Source of the DNA: JAFLCL01 sp964502175
GTDB taxonomy: Bacteria > Myxococcota_A > Polyangia > Polyangiales > Sandaracinaceae
Assembly: GCA_964502175.1 (NCBI GenBank)
Contig: CAZCVE010000003.1
Location: 186,001 to 250,000 of the forward strand
DNA length: 64,000 nt
Direction: 5' to 3'
The position numbers were made by a program, and so were the translations under genes. Of the stretch, positions 1-8,751 are shown in pieces; position 1 is the stretch's first letter; every line of letters starts with the position of its first letter. The notes under the pieces were generated by a model, which ran no database searches, had not been told where the DNA came from, and saw only the letters and a program-made list of their open reading frames with translations.

Positions 1-1
1 C

Positions 2-145
2 GGCGGCTGCACGGCCGCGGTGCGCTCGGGGCCCGAGTGCAACTCCGCGATCCACCGCCTCTGCGTGAGCCGCGGCGCGACCAGCGGCTTCGGTCCTCTC
101 GAGAACAGCGGCGATGGCGCCGAGATCGCCTGTGTGCGGCCATGA
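2..145 (+). CDS. C-terminal tail of an unidentified protein (5' truncated by window edge)
   Basis: An open frame runs from the window edge to TGA at 143-145 and gives 47 residues ending in IACVRP. It has four Cys and a pattern CNSAIHRLC followed by SGFGPLEN, which suggests a disulfide-stabilised exported module. It ends 25 bases before the DUF1552 gene on the same strand, so the two are probably co-transcribed. In planctomycetes and myxobacteria DUF1552 genes often follow a DUF1588/DUF1592-type cytochrome-like gene, but nothing in this tail proves that identity. Function unknown. Confidence 0.6.
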   Translation, partial: GGCTAAVRSGPECNSAIHRLCVSRGATSGFGPLENSGDGAEIACVRP

Positions 146-170
146 ACGTACGGCCACGACGGAGACGCGC

Positions 171-1523
171 ATGAAGAAGTCCTCCTCACGCTTCTCACTC
201 GACCGGCGCACGTTCTTGCGCGGTGCGCTCGCGACTGGCGCGACCGTCGCGCTCGGTACGCCGTTGCTCGACGCGATGCTCGACAGCCACGGCGTCGCGC
301 ATGCGGGCGGTGAGCCGCTGCCCTCGCGCTTCGGCCTCTGGTTCTTCGGCAACGGCGTACGGCCCGAGCACTGGATCCCCACCGGCACGGGCGCGGACTG
401 GACGCCCGGCGCCGAGCTGCGGCCGATCGTCGACGGCGGCCTCAAGCCCTACGTCAGCGTCGTGACAGGCGCCGAGATCAAGACGGCGACGCACCCGCAC
501 CACTCGGGCATGACCGGGATGCTCACCGGCATGCGCTACTTCCAGAACGGCACCACGCGCGACACGATCGTGTCGTCGTTCGCGGGCCCGTCGGTCGACG
601 TGATCGCGTCGCGCTGGATCGCAGAGCGCACGCCCACGCCGTTCCGCTCGCTCGAGCTCGGCGTGACGCGCTTCCGTGGCACTGACGAGGGCACGACGTT
701 CCAGCACCTCTCGCACAACGGTCCGAACGATCCGAACCCGAGCGAGTACTCACCGCTCGCGGTCTACCGACGCCTCTTCGCGATGGCCCCCGACGCGACG
801 CTCGATCTCGCGCGACGCAGCGTGCTCGACTCGGTGAGCGATCAGATCCGCGGCCTCCAGCCGCGCGTGTCGATGGCCGATCGTACGCGCCTCGAGCGCC
901 ACTACGACAGCGTGCGCGCGATCGAGCTGCGCCTCGCCGCGAGCCACGCCGCGTGCTCGGTGCCTGCCGAGCCCGTCGACCTGGGCGACGATCCGATGGG
1001 CCGTGAGCGCATCACCGATCAGAACGAGCAGATGAGCCAGCTCTGCGCCCTCGCGCTGGGCTGCGATCTCACGCGCTCGTTCTCGCTGTTCTTCTCCACC
1101 GCGGGCTCGGGCGTGATCATGTGGCCCGTGGGCGCGGCCAACGGCCTCCACCAGATCAACCACGACGAGGGTCCGCCGTTCTCCACCGTGCACGCTGCGG
1201 TGGTGTTCACCATGCAGCAGCTCACGCGCTTCCTGACCATCCTGCGCGACACGCCCGATGGCACCGGCAACCTCCTCGACACGTGCTCGATCCTCGTCAC
1301 GAGCGAGCTCACCGAGGGCTGGCGTCACACCAACGCCGACTTCCCATGCCTGATCGCGGGCAAGGGCAACGGACGCTTGCGCGGCGGCATCCATCACCGC
1401 GCGGTCGGCGCGAACACCTCGCACTGCGGCCTCACCGCGCTCCGCGGCGCGGGCATCGACGTCGCGAGCTTCGGCAGCGCCGAGGGCGAGGTCACGACGC
1501 CCTTCGCCGAGCTCATGACGTGA
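171..1523 (+). CDS. DUF1552 domain protein with Tat signal
   Basis: 450 residues. The start at 171 places the twin-arginine motif DRRTFLRG at residues 11-18, followed by a hydrophobic Ala-rich stretch, so Tat export of a folded protein is predicted. An in-frame ATG at 114 would bury this signal and is unlikely. The body matches the DUF1552 family: an early RFGLWFFGNGVRPEHW block, HPHHSGMTGMLTG, and a C-terminal region of conserved Thr/Ser/Glu motifs (TSELTEGWRHTN). The biochemical role of the family is unknown; its members are typically periplasmic and sit beside DUF1588/1592 proteins. The gene ends 1 base before the convergent neighbour. Confidence 0.85.
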   Translation: MKKSSSRFSLDRRTFLRGALATGATVALGTPLLDAMLDSHGVAHAGGEPLPSRFGLWFFGNGVRPEHWIPTGTGADWTPGAELRPIVDGGLKPYVSVVTGAEIKTATHPHHSGMTGMLTGMRYFQNGTTRDTIVSSFAGPSVDVIASRWIAERTPTPFRSLELGVTRFRGTDEGTTFQHLSHNGPNDPNPSEYSPLAVYRRLFAMAPDATLDLARRSVLDSVSDQIRGLQPRVSMADRTRLERHYDSVRAIELRLAASHAACSVPAEPVDLGDDPMGRERITDQNEQMSQLCALALGCDLTRSFSLFFSTAGSGVIMWPVGAANGLHQINHDEGPPFSTVHAAVVFTMQQLTRFLTILRDTPDGTGNLLDTCSILVTSELTEGWRHTNADFPCLIAGKGNGRLRGGIHHRAVGANTSHCGLTALRGAGIDVASFGSAEGEVTTPFAELMT

Positions 1524-1524
1524 A

Positions 1525-2337
1525 TCAACGTGCGGGCGTCGCCTCGTCGGCGGTCGGGCGCGAGTACACGACCAACGACTCGCGATCGACGGGACCGATC
1601 GCTTGGTACCGTGCCCACGCGAGCCGACGTCGTTCGGGCGACGGTGGCCGTGACGAGCTGCCGCCTTCGGCGTCGTCGACGCCCGCGAGCCGCCCCTCGC
1701 CGCGGATGACGACGATGCGCAGACCGCAGACGACCGAGTCATCGAACAGGTAGACGGTGCCGCCGAGCGTGTACGGATCGTCGCCGTCGAGCCGGTCGGC
1801 CACGAGGAGCACGTCCGGCTGCGCGCGCGCGGCGAGCTCGCTGGCGGTCGAGAGGGCATGTCGGGCGTTGACCGACGTGAAGTCACCGTCCGGATCGATG
1901 TCTTCGAGCTCGAGCCGCATCGCGCCCGCGAGCGCGCTCGACGTGTCTCGTTCGCCTCCCTCCGACGTCGTGAGCACCGCCACCCACGGATCGTGGGACG
2001 CGCGCTCGGACGCGGGCCATGGCGGAGGGGTGAAGCGAAGCGGACACGGCTCGCCTCGCCTCGCGACGAGGTCTGCGCGGTGAGCGAGCACGTCGGCAAA
2101 GCGCGCCTCGATCGCGACGATGCGCTCGCTGGCTCGCGCGACATCGCGTGCGAGCTGCGCGTGATCGTCGGCGTCGAGCGGGCGCGGTCGGTCGGCGATC
2201 ACGGGCCAGAGCCATGCGACGAGCGCGCACGCGAGCGCGAGCGCGAGCGTGATCACCACCGCTGCCGTCACACGTCGATCTCTGCCTCGCACGGCGCGGA
2301 GGATACGCGCGACCGGTGGGGCCGTGTGCGTCGCCAA
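1525..2337 (-). CDS. Single-pass membrane protein of unknown function
   Basis: 270 residues. A short basic N-terminus is followed by one clear membrane segment at about residues 24-46 (AAVVITLALALACALVAWLW). A helical stretch and a soluble Asp/Arg-rich domain follow, presumably outside the membrane. Two Cys occur in the soluble part. I recognise no family. It is transcribed away from the chelatase gene, with 31 bases between the two starts, so they share a divergent promoter region. It abuts the DUF1552 gene tail to tail. Confidence 0.7.
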   Translation of the reverse strand: MATHTAPPVARILRAVRGRDRRVTAAVVITLALALACALVAWLWPVIADRPRPLDADDHAQLARDVARASERIVAIEARFADVLAHRADLVARRGEPCPLRFTPPPWPASERASHDPWVAVLTTSEGGERDTSSALAGAMRLELEDIDPDGDFTSVNARHALSTASELAARAQPDVLLVADRLDGDDPYTLGGTVYLFDDSVVCGLRIVVIRGEGRLAGVDDAEGGSSSRPPSPERRRLAWARYQAIGPVDRESLVVYSRPTADEATPAR

Positions 2338-2368
2338 GCCGGACGTCGACGGGTACGTTGTGCGCGCG

Positions 2369-2746
2369 ATGCGCGCTTATCTCTTCGTCGATCACGGCTC
2401 ACGCCTGCCGGCCGCGAACCAGGTCGTCGTCGACGTCGCCCACGCGTTCGCGCAGCGCCTCGGAGGCGACGCTCTCGTCGCGCACGCACACCAAGAAGCG
2501 GCGGCGCCTTCGATCGACGACGCCATCGACGCGCTCGTGGGGAGCGGTGCGCGCGAGATCGTCGTGGTCCCGTTCTTCCTCGCGCCAGGCAAGCACGCCA
2601 CGAGCGACGTGCCCCGCCTCGCGCGAGAAGCCGCCGCGCGACACGAGGGTGTCGTGATCGAGGTGCTGCCGCCGCCGCTGCCAGCGCGTCCGGACGACCT
2701 CGCGTCGCTGGTCTACGCGTTCGTGCAGGCACCACGGCGCAGCTGA
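2369..2746 (+). CDS. CbiX/SirB-type small chelatase-like protein
   Basis: 125 residues, the size of single-domain CbiX (CbiX-S) proteins. CbiX/SirB enzymes insert Co2+ or Fe2+ into sirohydrochlorin for cobalamin or siroheme synthesis. The start MRAYLFVDHGSR carries the N-terminal chelatase motif with its His. A second motif, PFFLAPGKH at about residues 70-78, has the family's other metal-binding His. The longer reading from 2249 adds an Arg-rich extension overlapping the divergent gene and was rejected. No other tetrapyrrole genes are nearby, so the metal and substrate cannot be assigned. Confidence 0.75.
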   Translation: MRAYLFVDHGSRLPAANQVVVDVAHAFAQRLGGDALVAHAHQEAAAPSIDDAIDALVGSGAREIVVVPFFLAPGKHATSDVPRLAREAAARHEGVVIEVLPPPLPARPDDLASLVYAFVQAPRRS

Positions 2747-2937
2747 GACGCGCGCCCGATCGTGGCGACGTGCATCACCTCGGACAGCGCTGTCAGAGGG
2801 CGCGCGCGGAGGCTGTCCGTGGCCGGAGACGAGGATCGAAAGCGCGCTCCTCGCAAGACGTGGCGTGACCTCGGGCACGCGAGCGAACGCCGAGAACTCG
2901 CGCGTCCCGATCGATCGCCCTAACGTCACGGCCTCTG

Positions 2938-3834
2938 ATGCGCCCGTTGTTCCAGGCGACCGACGCGTTCCTCCTCGCTCGACTCCGCGCCCGCGGGTAC
3001 GTGTCCGAGCACGTCCCGACGAAGCTCGGGCCCCTCCATCTCGTGCGCGCGAGGGGCGAGGGCCTGCACCCGCCGCTCGTCGTGCTCCACGGCCTCGCGG
3101 CCGCGGGACACTTCTACGAGAGCGTGTTCGATCCGATGCGTCCGTTCGTGCGCTCGGTGATCGCGCCGGACCTGCCGGGCCACGGCAAGAGCCCGCTGCC
3201 GCGGGGCGCGCGGTCGAGCGATCTCGCCGACGCGGTCGGTGAAGCGCTCGCCTCGCGGCTCGACGAGCCTGCGATCTTCTTCGGCAACTCGCTGGGCGGC
3301 GCGGCCGCGATCCGCATCGCCATCGAGCGTCCGGAGCTCGTGCGCGGCCTGTTCCTCGTCGCGCCCGGCGGCGCGCCCATGCCCCGCGCCGAGCGTGAGC
3401 GCTTCGTCGCGCGCTTCGATCTCGCCACGCACCGCGACGCGCTCGGCTTCGTCGACGGACTCTTCGCCGAGAAGCACCCGTTCCGGCACGTGCTCGCGTG
3501 GGGGACGCGGAAGAAGTTCGCGCGCCCCGAGACGCGCGCGCTGCTCGCGCGCTTCGACGAGTCGGCGTTCCTCACGCCGGCGATGCTCGCTGCGCTCGAG
3601 ATGCCGATCCACGTCGTGTGGGGCGGCGCCGATGGCATCCTCCCGCCCGAGCACCTCGCGTTCTTCCGCACGCACCTGCCTGCGCACGCGCGCATCGAGG
3701 TCGTCCACCACTACGGCCACACGCCGCAGATGGACCACCCGCGCGAGCTCCACCTGCGCCTTCGCCGCTTCGTCGAGCGCGTCGCACACGGAGACCGCGC
3801 CCGGAGCAGCGATCCCTCGATCGTCCGCGCCTGA
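2938..3834 (+). CDS. Alpha/beta hydrolase
   Basis: 298 residues with a complete alpha/beta-hydrolase layout. The oxyanion motif is VVLHGLAAAG at about 47-56, then PDLPGHGKS. The nucleophile elbow is FFGNSLGGAAA (Ser in G-N-S-L-G). A late Asp sits in GGADGILPPEH and the catalytic His in HYGHTPQMDHP near residue 262. There is no signal peptide, so the protein is cytosolic. The substrate is not predictable; the family includes esterases, epoxide hydrolases and C-C bond hydrolases. It has no operon partner: the gene upstream ends 190 bases away and the next gene is convergent. Confidence 0.88.
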   Translation: MRPLFQATDAFLLARLRARGYVSEHVPTKLGPLHLVRARGEGLHPPLVVLHGLAAAGHFYESVFDPMRPFVRSVIAPDLPGHGKSPLPRGARSSDLADAVGEALASRLDEPAIFFGNSLGGAAAIRIAIERPELVRGLFLVAPGGAPMPRAERERFVARFDLATHRDALGFVDGLFAEKHPFRHVLAWGTRKKFARPETRALLARFDESAFLTPAMLAALEMPIHVVWGGADGILPPEHLAFFRTHLPAHARIEVVHHYGHTPQMDHPRELHLRLRRFVERVAHGDRARSSDPSIVRA

Positions 3835-3843
3835 GCTCGTGCG

Positions 3844-4410
3844 TCAGCGCCAGCGCGCGGCGAACCGACAGTACGGATCGCCGTTCACGCGGCAGGCGAG
3901 CTCGCGCGCCCAGATCACCCGGCCACCCGAGAGCTCGACCGTGCGCTCCGCCCAGCCGAGCACGGTGAGGCAGTGCGCTCGGTGCGGCTGCGCGAAGTCG
4001 CGGAGCGTGATCTCGCAGCCATCGCCCTCATCGTCGCGCATCTCGCGCGTCTCGAGCGTCCCGGAGTCGTAGTGATGTGACCAGAGCTTCGCGCCCTTGC
4101 CCACGGTGTACGAAGGCGAGCCGAAGCGCAGGAACATCTTGAGGATCGTCGGCATCGAGAAGTCCGCCGACGCGCGACCCAGCTCGCGCGCGAGGCCGAG
4201 GTCGCCCTTGCCCCACAGCCGATCGATCTCCGTGGTGACCTCGAGGTAGAGCGAGAGCGGCGCCCACTCGTGCGGCTGCACGCGCGCCTCGAGGTGCGCG
4301 CGGTTCTCCGGCGAGAGCGCGTACTTGAGCTGGCGAGCACCCGGCTCACCGAAGCGGTCGTGGACCCACTTCAGGCGCGCGGTGATCACCGAGCCGCGGA
4401 CGTTCGCCAC
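3844..4410 (-). CDS. V4R/DUF2378-like myxobacterial protein
   Basis: 188 residues with a GTG start. The N-terminal two thirds are helical (KWVHDRFGEPGARQLKYAL, then LYLEVTTEIDRLWGKGDL). The C-terminus ends with ACRVNGDPYCRFAARW, a Cys-x6-Cys pattern resembling the Zn/heme-associated ends of V4R and DUF2378 (TIGR02265) proteins. These form large paralogous families in myxobacteria, often as sensory or ligand-binding modules. The assignment rests on overall pattern and this ending, so it is moderate. The gene is convergent with the hydrolase, 9 bases apart. Confidence 0.6.
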   Translation of the reverse strand: MANVRGSVITARLKWVHDRFGEPGARQLKYALSPENRAHLEARVQPHEWAPLSLYLEVTTEIDRLWGKGDLGLARELGRASADFSMPTILKMFLRFGSPSYTVGKGAKLWSHHYDSGTLETREMRDDEGDGCEITLRDFAQPHRAHCLTVLGWAERTVELSGGRVIWARELACRVNGDPYCRFAARWR

Positions 4411-4467
4411 CGTACGAGCGTACGCCCGCGATCCACACCCCGAGAAGCACCTCGGAAACCCGAGCGG

Positions 4468-5127
4468 TCAGGCGATTCGGAGGACCACCGCGGCCGCGCC
4501 GACGCCCGCCTGCGCCGCGGGCTCGGTGAGCAGGCTCGCGAGGATCGGCGGCTCCGTGCGCGGGTCGTCTTGGAGCACGGTGACGACCTGCGCGATCGAT
4601 CGCATCGAGAACGCGCTGACCGATCCGGCCATGACGAGATCGCCGGGCTCGAGCGGCGTGGTGCACTGCGTGATGCGCGCGACGAGCGCGCCGTCTTTCG
4701 CTTCGTCGCGCGGCGTGAGTCGCTGCGGCTTGCCCGAGCGATGGAGGTACACGCGACACGGACCGGCGCTGACCACGTGGAGGTCGCCTTCGTCCATCGC
4801 GATGGCCGCGAACGCGCAGTCGGGCAGGGTGCGCTCGACGAGACGATCGCACGCCTCGGCCAGCTCGCGTCGCACGCGATCGGCCGCCGCGACGAGCCGA
4901 TCGGCGCGAACCTTGCGGCCGCCGCCCGCCTTCTCGTGCGCCTCTTCGAGGCCTCGCTCGAAGCCCCGCGCCACGGCATCGAGCGCGAACGGCCAGCTCC
5001 GCGGCAGGCCGAGCCCCGAGGCCACGAGGAAGACCTTGCCCCCATCGAGCTTGAGGCCGGTGTGGCGCGTGATCTCGCCGTCACGCACCTTCGACCGAGC
5101 CACGCTGATGTGAGACTGGGCGCGCAT
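4468..5127 (-). CDS. Degenerate PP2C-like phosphatase domain protein
   Basis: 219 residues. The order of elements follows PP2C (PPM) phosphatases: HTGLKLDGGKVFLVASGLG, a long helical pair, SAGPCRVYLHRSGKPQRLT (the GDSR-x-Y-x-x-R-x-G equivalent), a GDLVMAGS turn, and a final AGVGAAAVVLRI strand. Metal-binding Asp residues are missing: VADGMGG is VASGLGL, the late SDG is AGS, and the final DN is absent. It is probably not an active Mg/Mn phosphatase. It is the last gene of the leftward ABC-transporter operon, 3 bases after the second permease gene. Confidence 0.7.
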   Translation of the reverse strand: MRAQSHISVARSKVRDGEITRHTGLKLDGGKVFLVASGLGLPRSWPFALDAVARGFERGLEEAHEKAGGGRKVRADRLVAAADRVRRELAEACDRLVERTLPDCAFAAIAMDEGDLHVVSAGPCRVYLHRSGKPQRLTPRDEAKDGALVARITQCTTPLEPGDLVMAGSVSAFSMRSIAQVVTVLQDDPRTEPPILASLLTEPAAQAGVGAAAVVLRIA

Positions 5128-5130
5128 GCG

Positions 5131-5925
5131 TCAGGCCTTGCCGAACCCGAACTGGCTCGTGCGCACCACGAGCGATGCGCCACCGAGGAAGAGCACCGTC
5201 ACCACGCTCACGATGAGCACGGCGATCCACGTCTCGACGTCGGGGACCGTGTCCGCCGCGAGGCCGCCCTTGGGAAGCCCCGCGATCTGCGTCGCCCAGT
5301 AGTTCATGGACACGAAGCGGATCGCGAACGGCATCATGCCGAGCGCGAACTCGATCGCGCCGAGGTGCAGGGTGGACATGAGGCCCGAGGCCTCGGTGAT
5401 CAGCGCGCCCCAGAAGAGACAGATCGCCGAGTAGCAGAGCGTGAGCAGCGCGAGCGCGCCGATCATGCGCAGCGTCTCGTCGAGGCCCTCGATCATCTCG
5501 CTCGGGTTCGTGACGTAGGCCCCCGCGTGAAGCACGAGCACACCCACCGCCAACAGAGCGAACGCGAGGGTCACGCCAGAGAGGTACTTCCCGAGTGTCA
5601 GCCCGATGCGCCCGGTGGGCCGCAAGAGCAAGTAGGGCAAGGTTCGCGTCTCGACCTCTTCGGCGATGGCGCCCGAGTTGAAGAGGAACGGCAAGAGATA
5701 CGCGAGGAGGCCGAAGAAGCCGGTGTGGATCGCGTCGCGAACGAGGAGCTGCGGATCTTCGGGGTCGACCACGTAGCGGGCCGTGAGCGTCGCGCCCACC
5801 ACGAGCACCATCGCGGCGAGCGCGAAGCGCAGCTTTCGCCCGCGCAGCATGCGCTTGAAGTTGAGCTTGAAGACGGCCGCCACCGACGTGGCGAGGTCCG
5901 GGACCGGGAGGAGGGTCTTGCTCAC
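5131..5925 (-). CDS. ABC-2 type transporter permease
   Basis: 264 residues with about six hydrophobic spans, for example FALAAMVLVVGATLTARYVV, FFGLLAYLLPFLF, LAFALLAVGVLVLHAGAYV and WIAVLIVSVVTVLFLGGASL. The EEVETRTLPYLLLRPTGR loop is typical of ABC-2 export permeases. It starts with GTG at 5925, whose bases form GTGA with the stop of the ATPase gene, so the two are translationally coupled. It is one of two different permease subunits in this operon; a heterodimeric membrane domain is likely. The substrate is unknown. Confidence 0.85.
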   Translation of the reverse strand: MSKTLLPVPDLATSVAAVFKLNFKRMLRGRKLRFALAAMVLVVGATLTARYVVDPEDPQLLVRDAIHTGFFGLLAYLLPFLFNSGAIAEEVETRTLPYLLLRPTGRIGLTLGKYLSGVTLAFALLAVGVLVLHAGAYVTNPSEMIEGLDETLRMIGALALLTLCYSAICLFWGALITEASGLMSTLHLGAIEFALGMMPFAIRFVSMNYWATQIAGLPKGGLAADTVPDVETWIAVLIVSVVTVLFLGGASLVVRTSQFGFGKA

Positions 5926-6977
5926 GCGCCTGCCTCCTTTCCTGCGCTCTTCGTCGTCGCCGCGGACGTGGGGGCTTCGGCCTTGGGCTTGTTCACGCCC
6001 TTGGCGGAGCCCTGCGCGGCGTCGGCGCCGGTGCCGGCCATGCCCGCGCTGCGCTCGACGAGGTAGTGGAACAGCGCCTCGAGCGTGGCGTCGGGGCTCG
6101 TGAGCGCCTTGATCTCGAAGCCGCCCTCGATGGCCTGCTTGGCCACCGACGTGTAGGTGTCGTCGGGATCGTGCGAGAGGAACTCGACCTCGCTCGGGCT
6201 GGGGAACGTGACCGTGGAGACGCCAGGCGTGGTCTCGAGCACGCGCGCCGCGAGCTCGCGCGGCTTGTCGCACTCGACGCGCACGTGGTGGGGGTGCTCG
6301 CTGAGGAGGTCGCGGATCTCGTGCACGTTGCCCTGCGCCACGAGCTGACCGCGCGCGATGAGCAGCACCTGCTCGGTGAGCGCCTCGACCTCGTGCAGCA
6401 CGTGCGTCGAGAAGAGCACCACCGCGCCGTCGTCCGCGCGCTTCTGGATCTGCTCGAGGATCACGTGACGGGACGTCGGGTCGGTGCCGGTGAGCGGCTC
6501 GTCGAGGAGGATGATGTCGGGGTCGTGCACGACCGTCTGCGCGAGCTTCGCGCGCTGGCGCATGCCGCGGCTGTAGCCGCCCATCGCGCGATCCATCGCC
6601 TTCTCGAGGCCGAAGTCGGTGAGCGCCTTGGCGGCGCGATCGCGCGCGTCCTTCGACGTCATGCCCGAGAGCTCCGCCATGGCGCTCACGAACTCGAGGC
6701 CGGAGAGGTCGTCGTAGAGCGCGTCGGCCTCGGGGCAGAGGCCCACGCGGCGCAGGACGTCGGGGTTCGCGAACGGTGCCTGCTCACAGACCTTGATCTG
6801 TCCGACGCTCGGCGTGAGCAGTCCCGCCACGAGGCGCATGAACGTGGTCTTGCCCGAGCCGTTCGGGCCGAGGAGGCCCCACACGCCCGGCGTGCACTGG
6901 AGGCTCACGTCCTGCAGCGCAGTGACCTTGCCGTACCACTTGGAGACGCGGACGGCCTTGATGGAGGGGGCGCTCAC
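5922..6977 (-). CDS. ABC transporter ATP-binding protein
   Basis: 351 residues. Walker A is GPNGSGKTT at about 37-45. The Q-loop is followed by GLCPEADALYDDLSGLEF, the signature is YSRGMRQR (usual for ABC-2 ATPases), Walker B is IILLDEP and the switch His is in STHVLHEVEAL. After about residue 225 an extra domain carries VRVECDKPRELAARVL, and the Ala/Lys-rich tail from about 318 is low complexity. It starts with GTG and overlaps the genes on both sides by 4 bases, placing it firmly in a permease-ATPase-permease operon. It should power the two membrane proteins. Confidence 0.92.
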   Translation of the reverse strand: MSAPSIKAVRVSKWYGKVTALQDVSLQCTPGVWGLLGPNGSGKTTFMRLVAGLLTPSVGQIKVCEQAPFANPDVLRRVGLCPEADALYDDLSGLEFVSAMAELSGMTSKDARDRAAKALTDFGLEKAMDRAMGGYSRGMRQRAKLAQTVVHDPDIILLDEPLTGTDPTSRHVILEQIQKRADDGAVVLFSTHVLHEVEALTEQVLLIARGQLVAQGNVHEIRDLLSEHPHHVRVECDKPRELAARVLETTPGVSTVTFPSPSEVEFLSHDPDDTYTSVAKQAIEGGFEIKALTSPDATLEALFHYLVERSAGMAGTGADAAQGSAKGVNKPKAEAPTSAATTKSAGKEAGA

Positions 6978-7852
6978 TTGATCACCTCCGCGCGACGCAG
7001 GCGTTCGTGGGCACCCCACAGCCCGAGCGCCGCGATTCCGACGAGGATCGGTGCAGCGTGGAACCACTGGAGACCGCTCTCGCTCTCCACCTTGAAGAGG
7101 GCATCCGCGACCGTCCCGAACAGGCCGGTGAATGACGCGAGGTAGAGCCACGGAAAGTCGCCGTCGGCGATCGCGTCGACGATCGACGCGATCACGTGCG
7201 GCACGACGAACAACAGCACCCATGCGCTCATGGTGAGCGCGCGGCTCGGGCTCAAGCAGGACACGGCGACGGAAACCGAGCCCATGAAGGCCGACAGTGA
7301 GACGGTGAACAGGAGAACGGGGGCGATCAGCGAGAGGTCGGCGAGAACGGCGCCAGGCGCCGCTTCCCCGAGCAACGTCGCGCTCGCGCCGGCGACGAGG
7401 ACGACGAACGCGCCACCCACGAACGTGACCAGGAACAGCAGGACCGACACCGCGCCGATCCGGCCGGTGAGGTACTGCGCTGGGGTCACGGGTTTCGAGA
7501 AGTAGAACTGGAACGCCTTGAACGTGAGGTCCTCCGCGATGGCGGGCGCGCCCGCCCCCAAGGTGACGAGGCTCACGACGAACCACGTGTCCGCCATGAA
7601 CATGTAGCGGAGCACGGTCGACCCGAGGTCCACCGTGTCGTCGGCCTGGCCCATCTGCATCGCGAGGTAGCGGAGGGAGCCTACGGCGAGACACGCGACG
7701 AGAGGCGGCACCACGGACACGAGAACGGCAATCTTCACGAGCCAACTGCCCCACGCGCGGGCCAACCCTTGTCGAAGCATCACCCAGGAGTTGTTCGACG
7801 GTGGGAGGCGCGCGCCTTCGTAGGGCTTGTAGCCCAGGTCGCGGATCGTCAT
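6974..7852 (-). CDS. ABC-2 type transporter permease, first gene of operon
   Basis: 292 residues with about six membrane segments: one near 40-60, LVTLGAGAPAIAEDL near 95, VSVLLFLVTFVGGAFVVLVAG, LLFTVSLSAFMGSVSVAV, ALTMSAWVLLFVVPHVIASI and a C-terminal span. The N-terminus MTIRDLGYKPYEGAR is a pattern seen in ABC-2 permeases of this gene arrangement. FKAFQFYFSKPVTPAQYLTGR is the coupling-loop region, parallel to the EEVETRT segment of the partner permease. It is the promoter-proximal gene and is divergent from the DUF2490 gene, with 154 bases between starts. Confidence 0.85.
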   Translation of the reverse strand: MTIRDLGYKPYEGARLPPSNNSWVMLRQGLARAWGSWLVKIAVLVSVVPPLVACLAVGSLRYLAMQMGQADDTVDLGSTVLRYMFMADTWFVVSLVTLGAGAPAIAEDLTFKAFQFYFSKPVTPAQYLTGRIGAVSVLLFLVTFVGGAFVVLVAGASATLLGEAAPGAVLADLSLIAPVLLFTVSLSAFMGSVSVAVSCLSPSRALTMSAWVLLFVVPHVIASIVDAIADGDFPWLYLASFTGLFGTVADALFKVESESGLQWFHAAPILVGIAALGLWGAHERLRRAEVIK

Positions 7853-8006
7853 CGCGGCGCGAGGCTACTCGACGGTCCCGCACGGGGCAATCGCGCAGCG
7901 CGCGACGTCGAGCGTCGGCCGCGCGTGCCGTCGAGGGCCCGCCCCGAACCCGAGACGGATGCGCCGGCGTGGCGGCGCACGCGGGCCGTGCGAGGGTGTA
8001 GACGTC

Positions 8007-8744
8007 ATGACGCCCGCCCGCGCGCGCCTCGTCGCCCTCTCGATCGTGATCGCTGTGTCGTCCTCGGTCGCTGCGCCCGTGGCTGCGCAGGAGGAGTCGA
8101 TCGATCACCGCTACCAGACGTGGCTGGGTCTCTTCGCCCACGGCCCGCTCCACCAGGACCTCTGGCTGTGGGTCGACGTGCAGCCGCGCTTCTTCGAGCC
8201 CTTCGAGCCGACCGCGCTGCTGCTGCGATCGGGCCTCAGCTGGCGTGTGGTCGCCAACGTGTTCCTCACGGCAGGCTACGCGTGGACGCCGTCGTGGCGA
8301 CAGGCGCCCGAGCCTCGGAGCTGGAGCTCGCTCACCTTCGTCGACGAGCACCGCGTGTGGGAGCAAGCGCTGTTCGTGCTGACCGACGAGGCGTCGGGGA
8401 TCGCCGGTCAGGTGCGCGTGCGTGTGGAGCAGCGCTTCCGCACGAGCGGCGGTGACGACGTCGGAGTGCGCCTCCGCGTGCTGTTGCGAGCGCAGATCCC
8501 GCTGGTGCGCGATCGCACCTGGAGCTTCGTCGTGTGGGACGAGCTCTTCGTGCCCCTCTCCGACGCCGACTGGGGCCAGCGCGTGGGGTTCGATCAGAAC
8601 CGACTCTTTCTCGGCCTCGCGTGGCAGGCGATCGCCACCACGCTTCGGCTCGAGCTCGGCGCAATGCACCAGTGGATCGTGCGAGAGGCTCGCGACACGG
8701 GGAACGTGATCGCGGCGCTGAACGCGTTCGTCGCCTGGCGCTGA
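8007..8744 (+). CDS. DUF2490-family outer-membrane-like beta protein
   Basis: 245 residues. The signal peptide ends near AAPVAAQEE (about residue 27). Alternating-hydrophobic strands rich in Trp, Phe and Tyr follow (DLWLWVDVQPRFF, VFLTAGYAW, WSFVVWDELFVPL), ending in a strand with a terminal aromatic-Arg (VIAALNAFVAWR), as in small outer-membrane barrels. The pattern VDEHRVWEQ, RVRVEQRF, RLRVLLRAQIPL, DELFVPL and DQNRLFLGL matches DUF2490. The function of this family is unknown. The longer upstream start was rejected because it precedes the signal peptide. It converges with the next gene, 7 bases apart. Confidence 0.8.
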   Translation: MTPARARLVALSIVIAVSSSVAAPVAAQEESIDHRYQTWLGLFAHGPLHQDLWLWVDVQPRFFEPFEPTALLLRSGLSWRVVANVFLTAGYAWTPSWRQAPEPRSWSSLTFVDEHRVWEQALFVLTDEASGIAGQVRVRVEQRFRTSGGDDVGVRLRVLLRAQIPLVRDRTWSFVVWDELFVPLSDADWGQRVGFDQNRLFLGLAWQAIATTLRLELGAMHQWIVREARDTGNVIAALNAFVAWR

Positions 8745-8751
8745 CTCGCTC

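Noticed and set aside
5922..8669. A single 915-residue minus-strand protein including the ABC ATPase
   Set aside because: Only the part from the GTG at 6977 looks like a protein. The upstream part is out-of-frame translation of the first permease gene.
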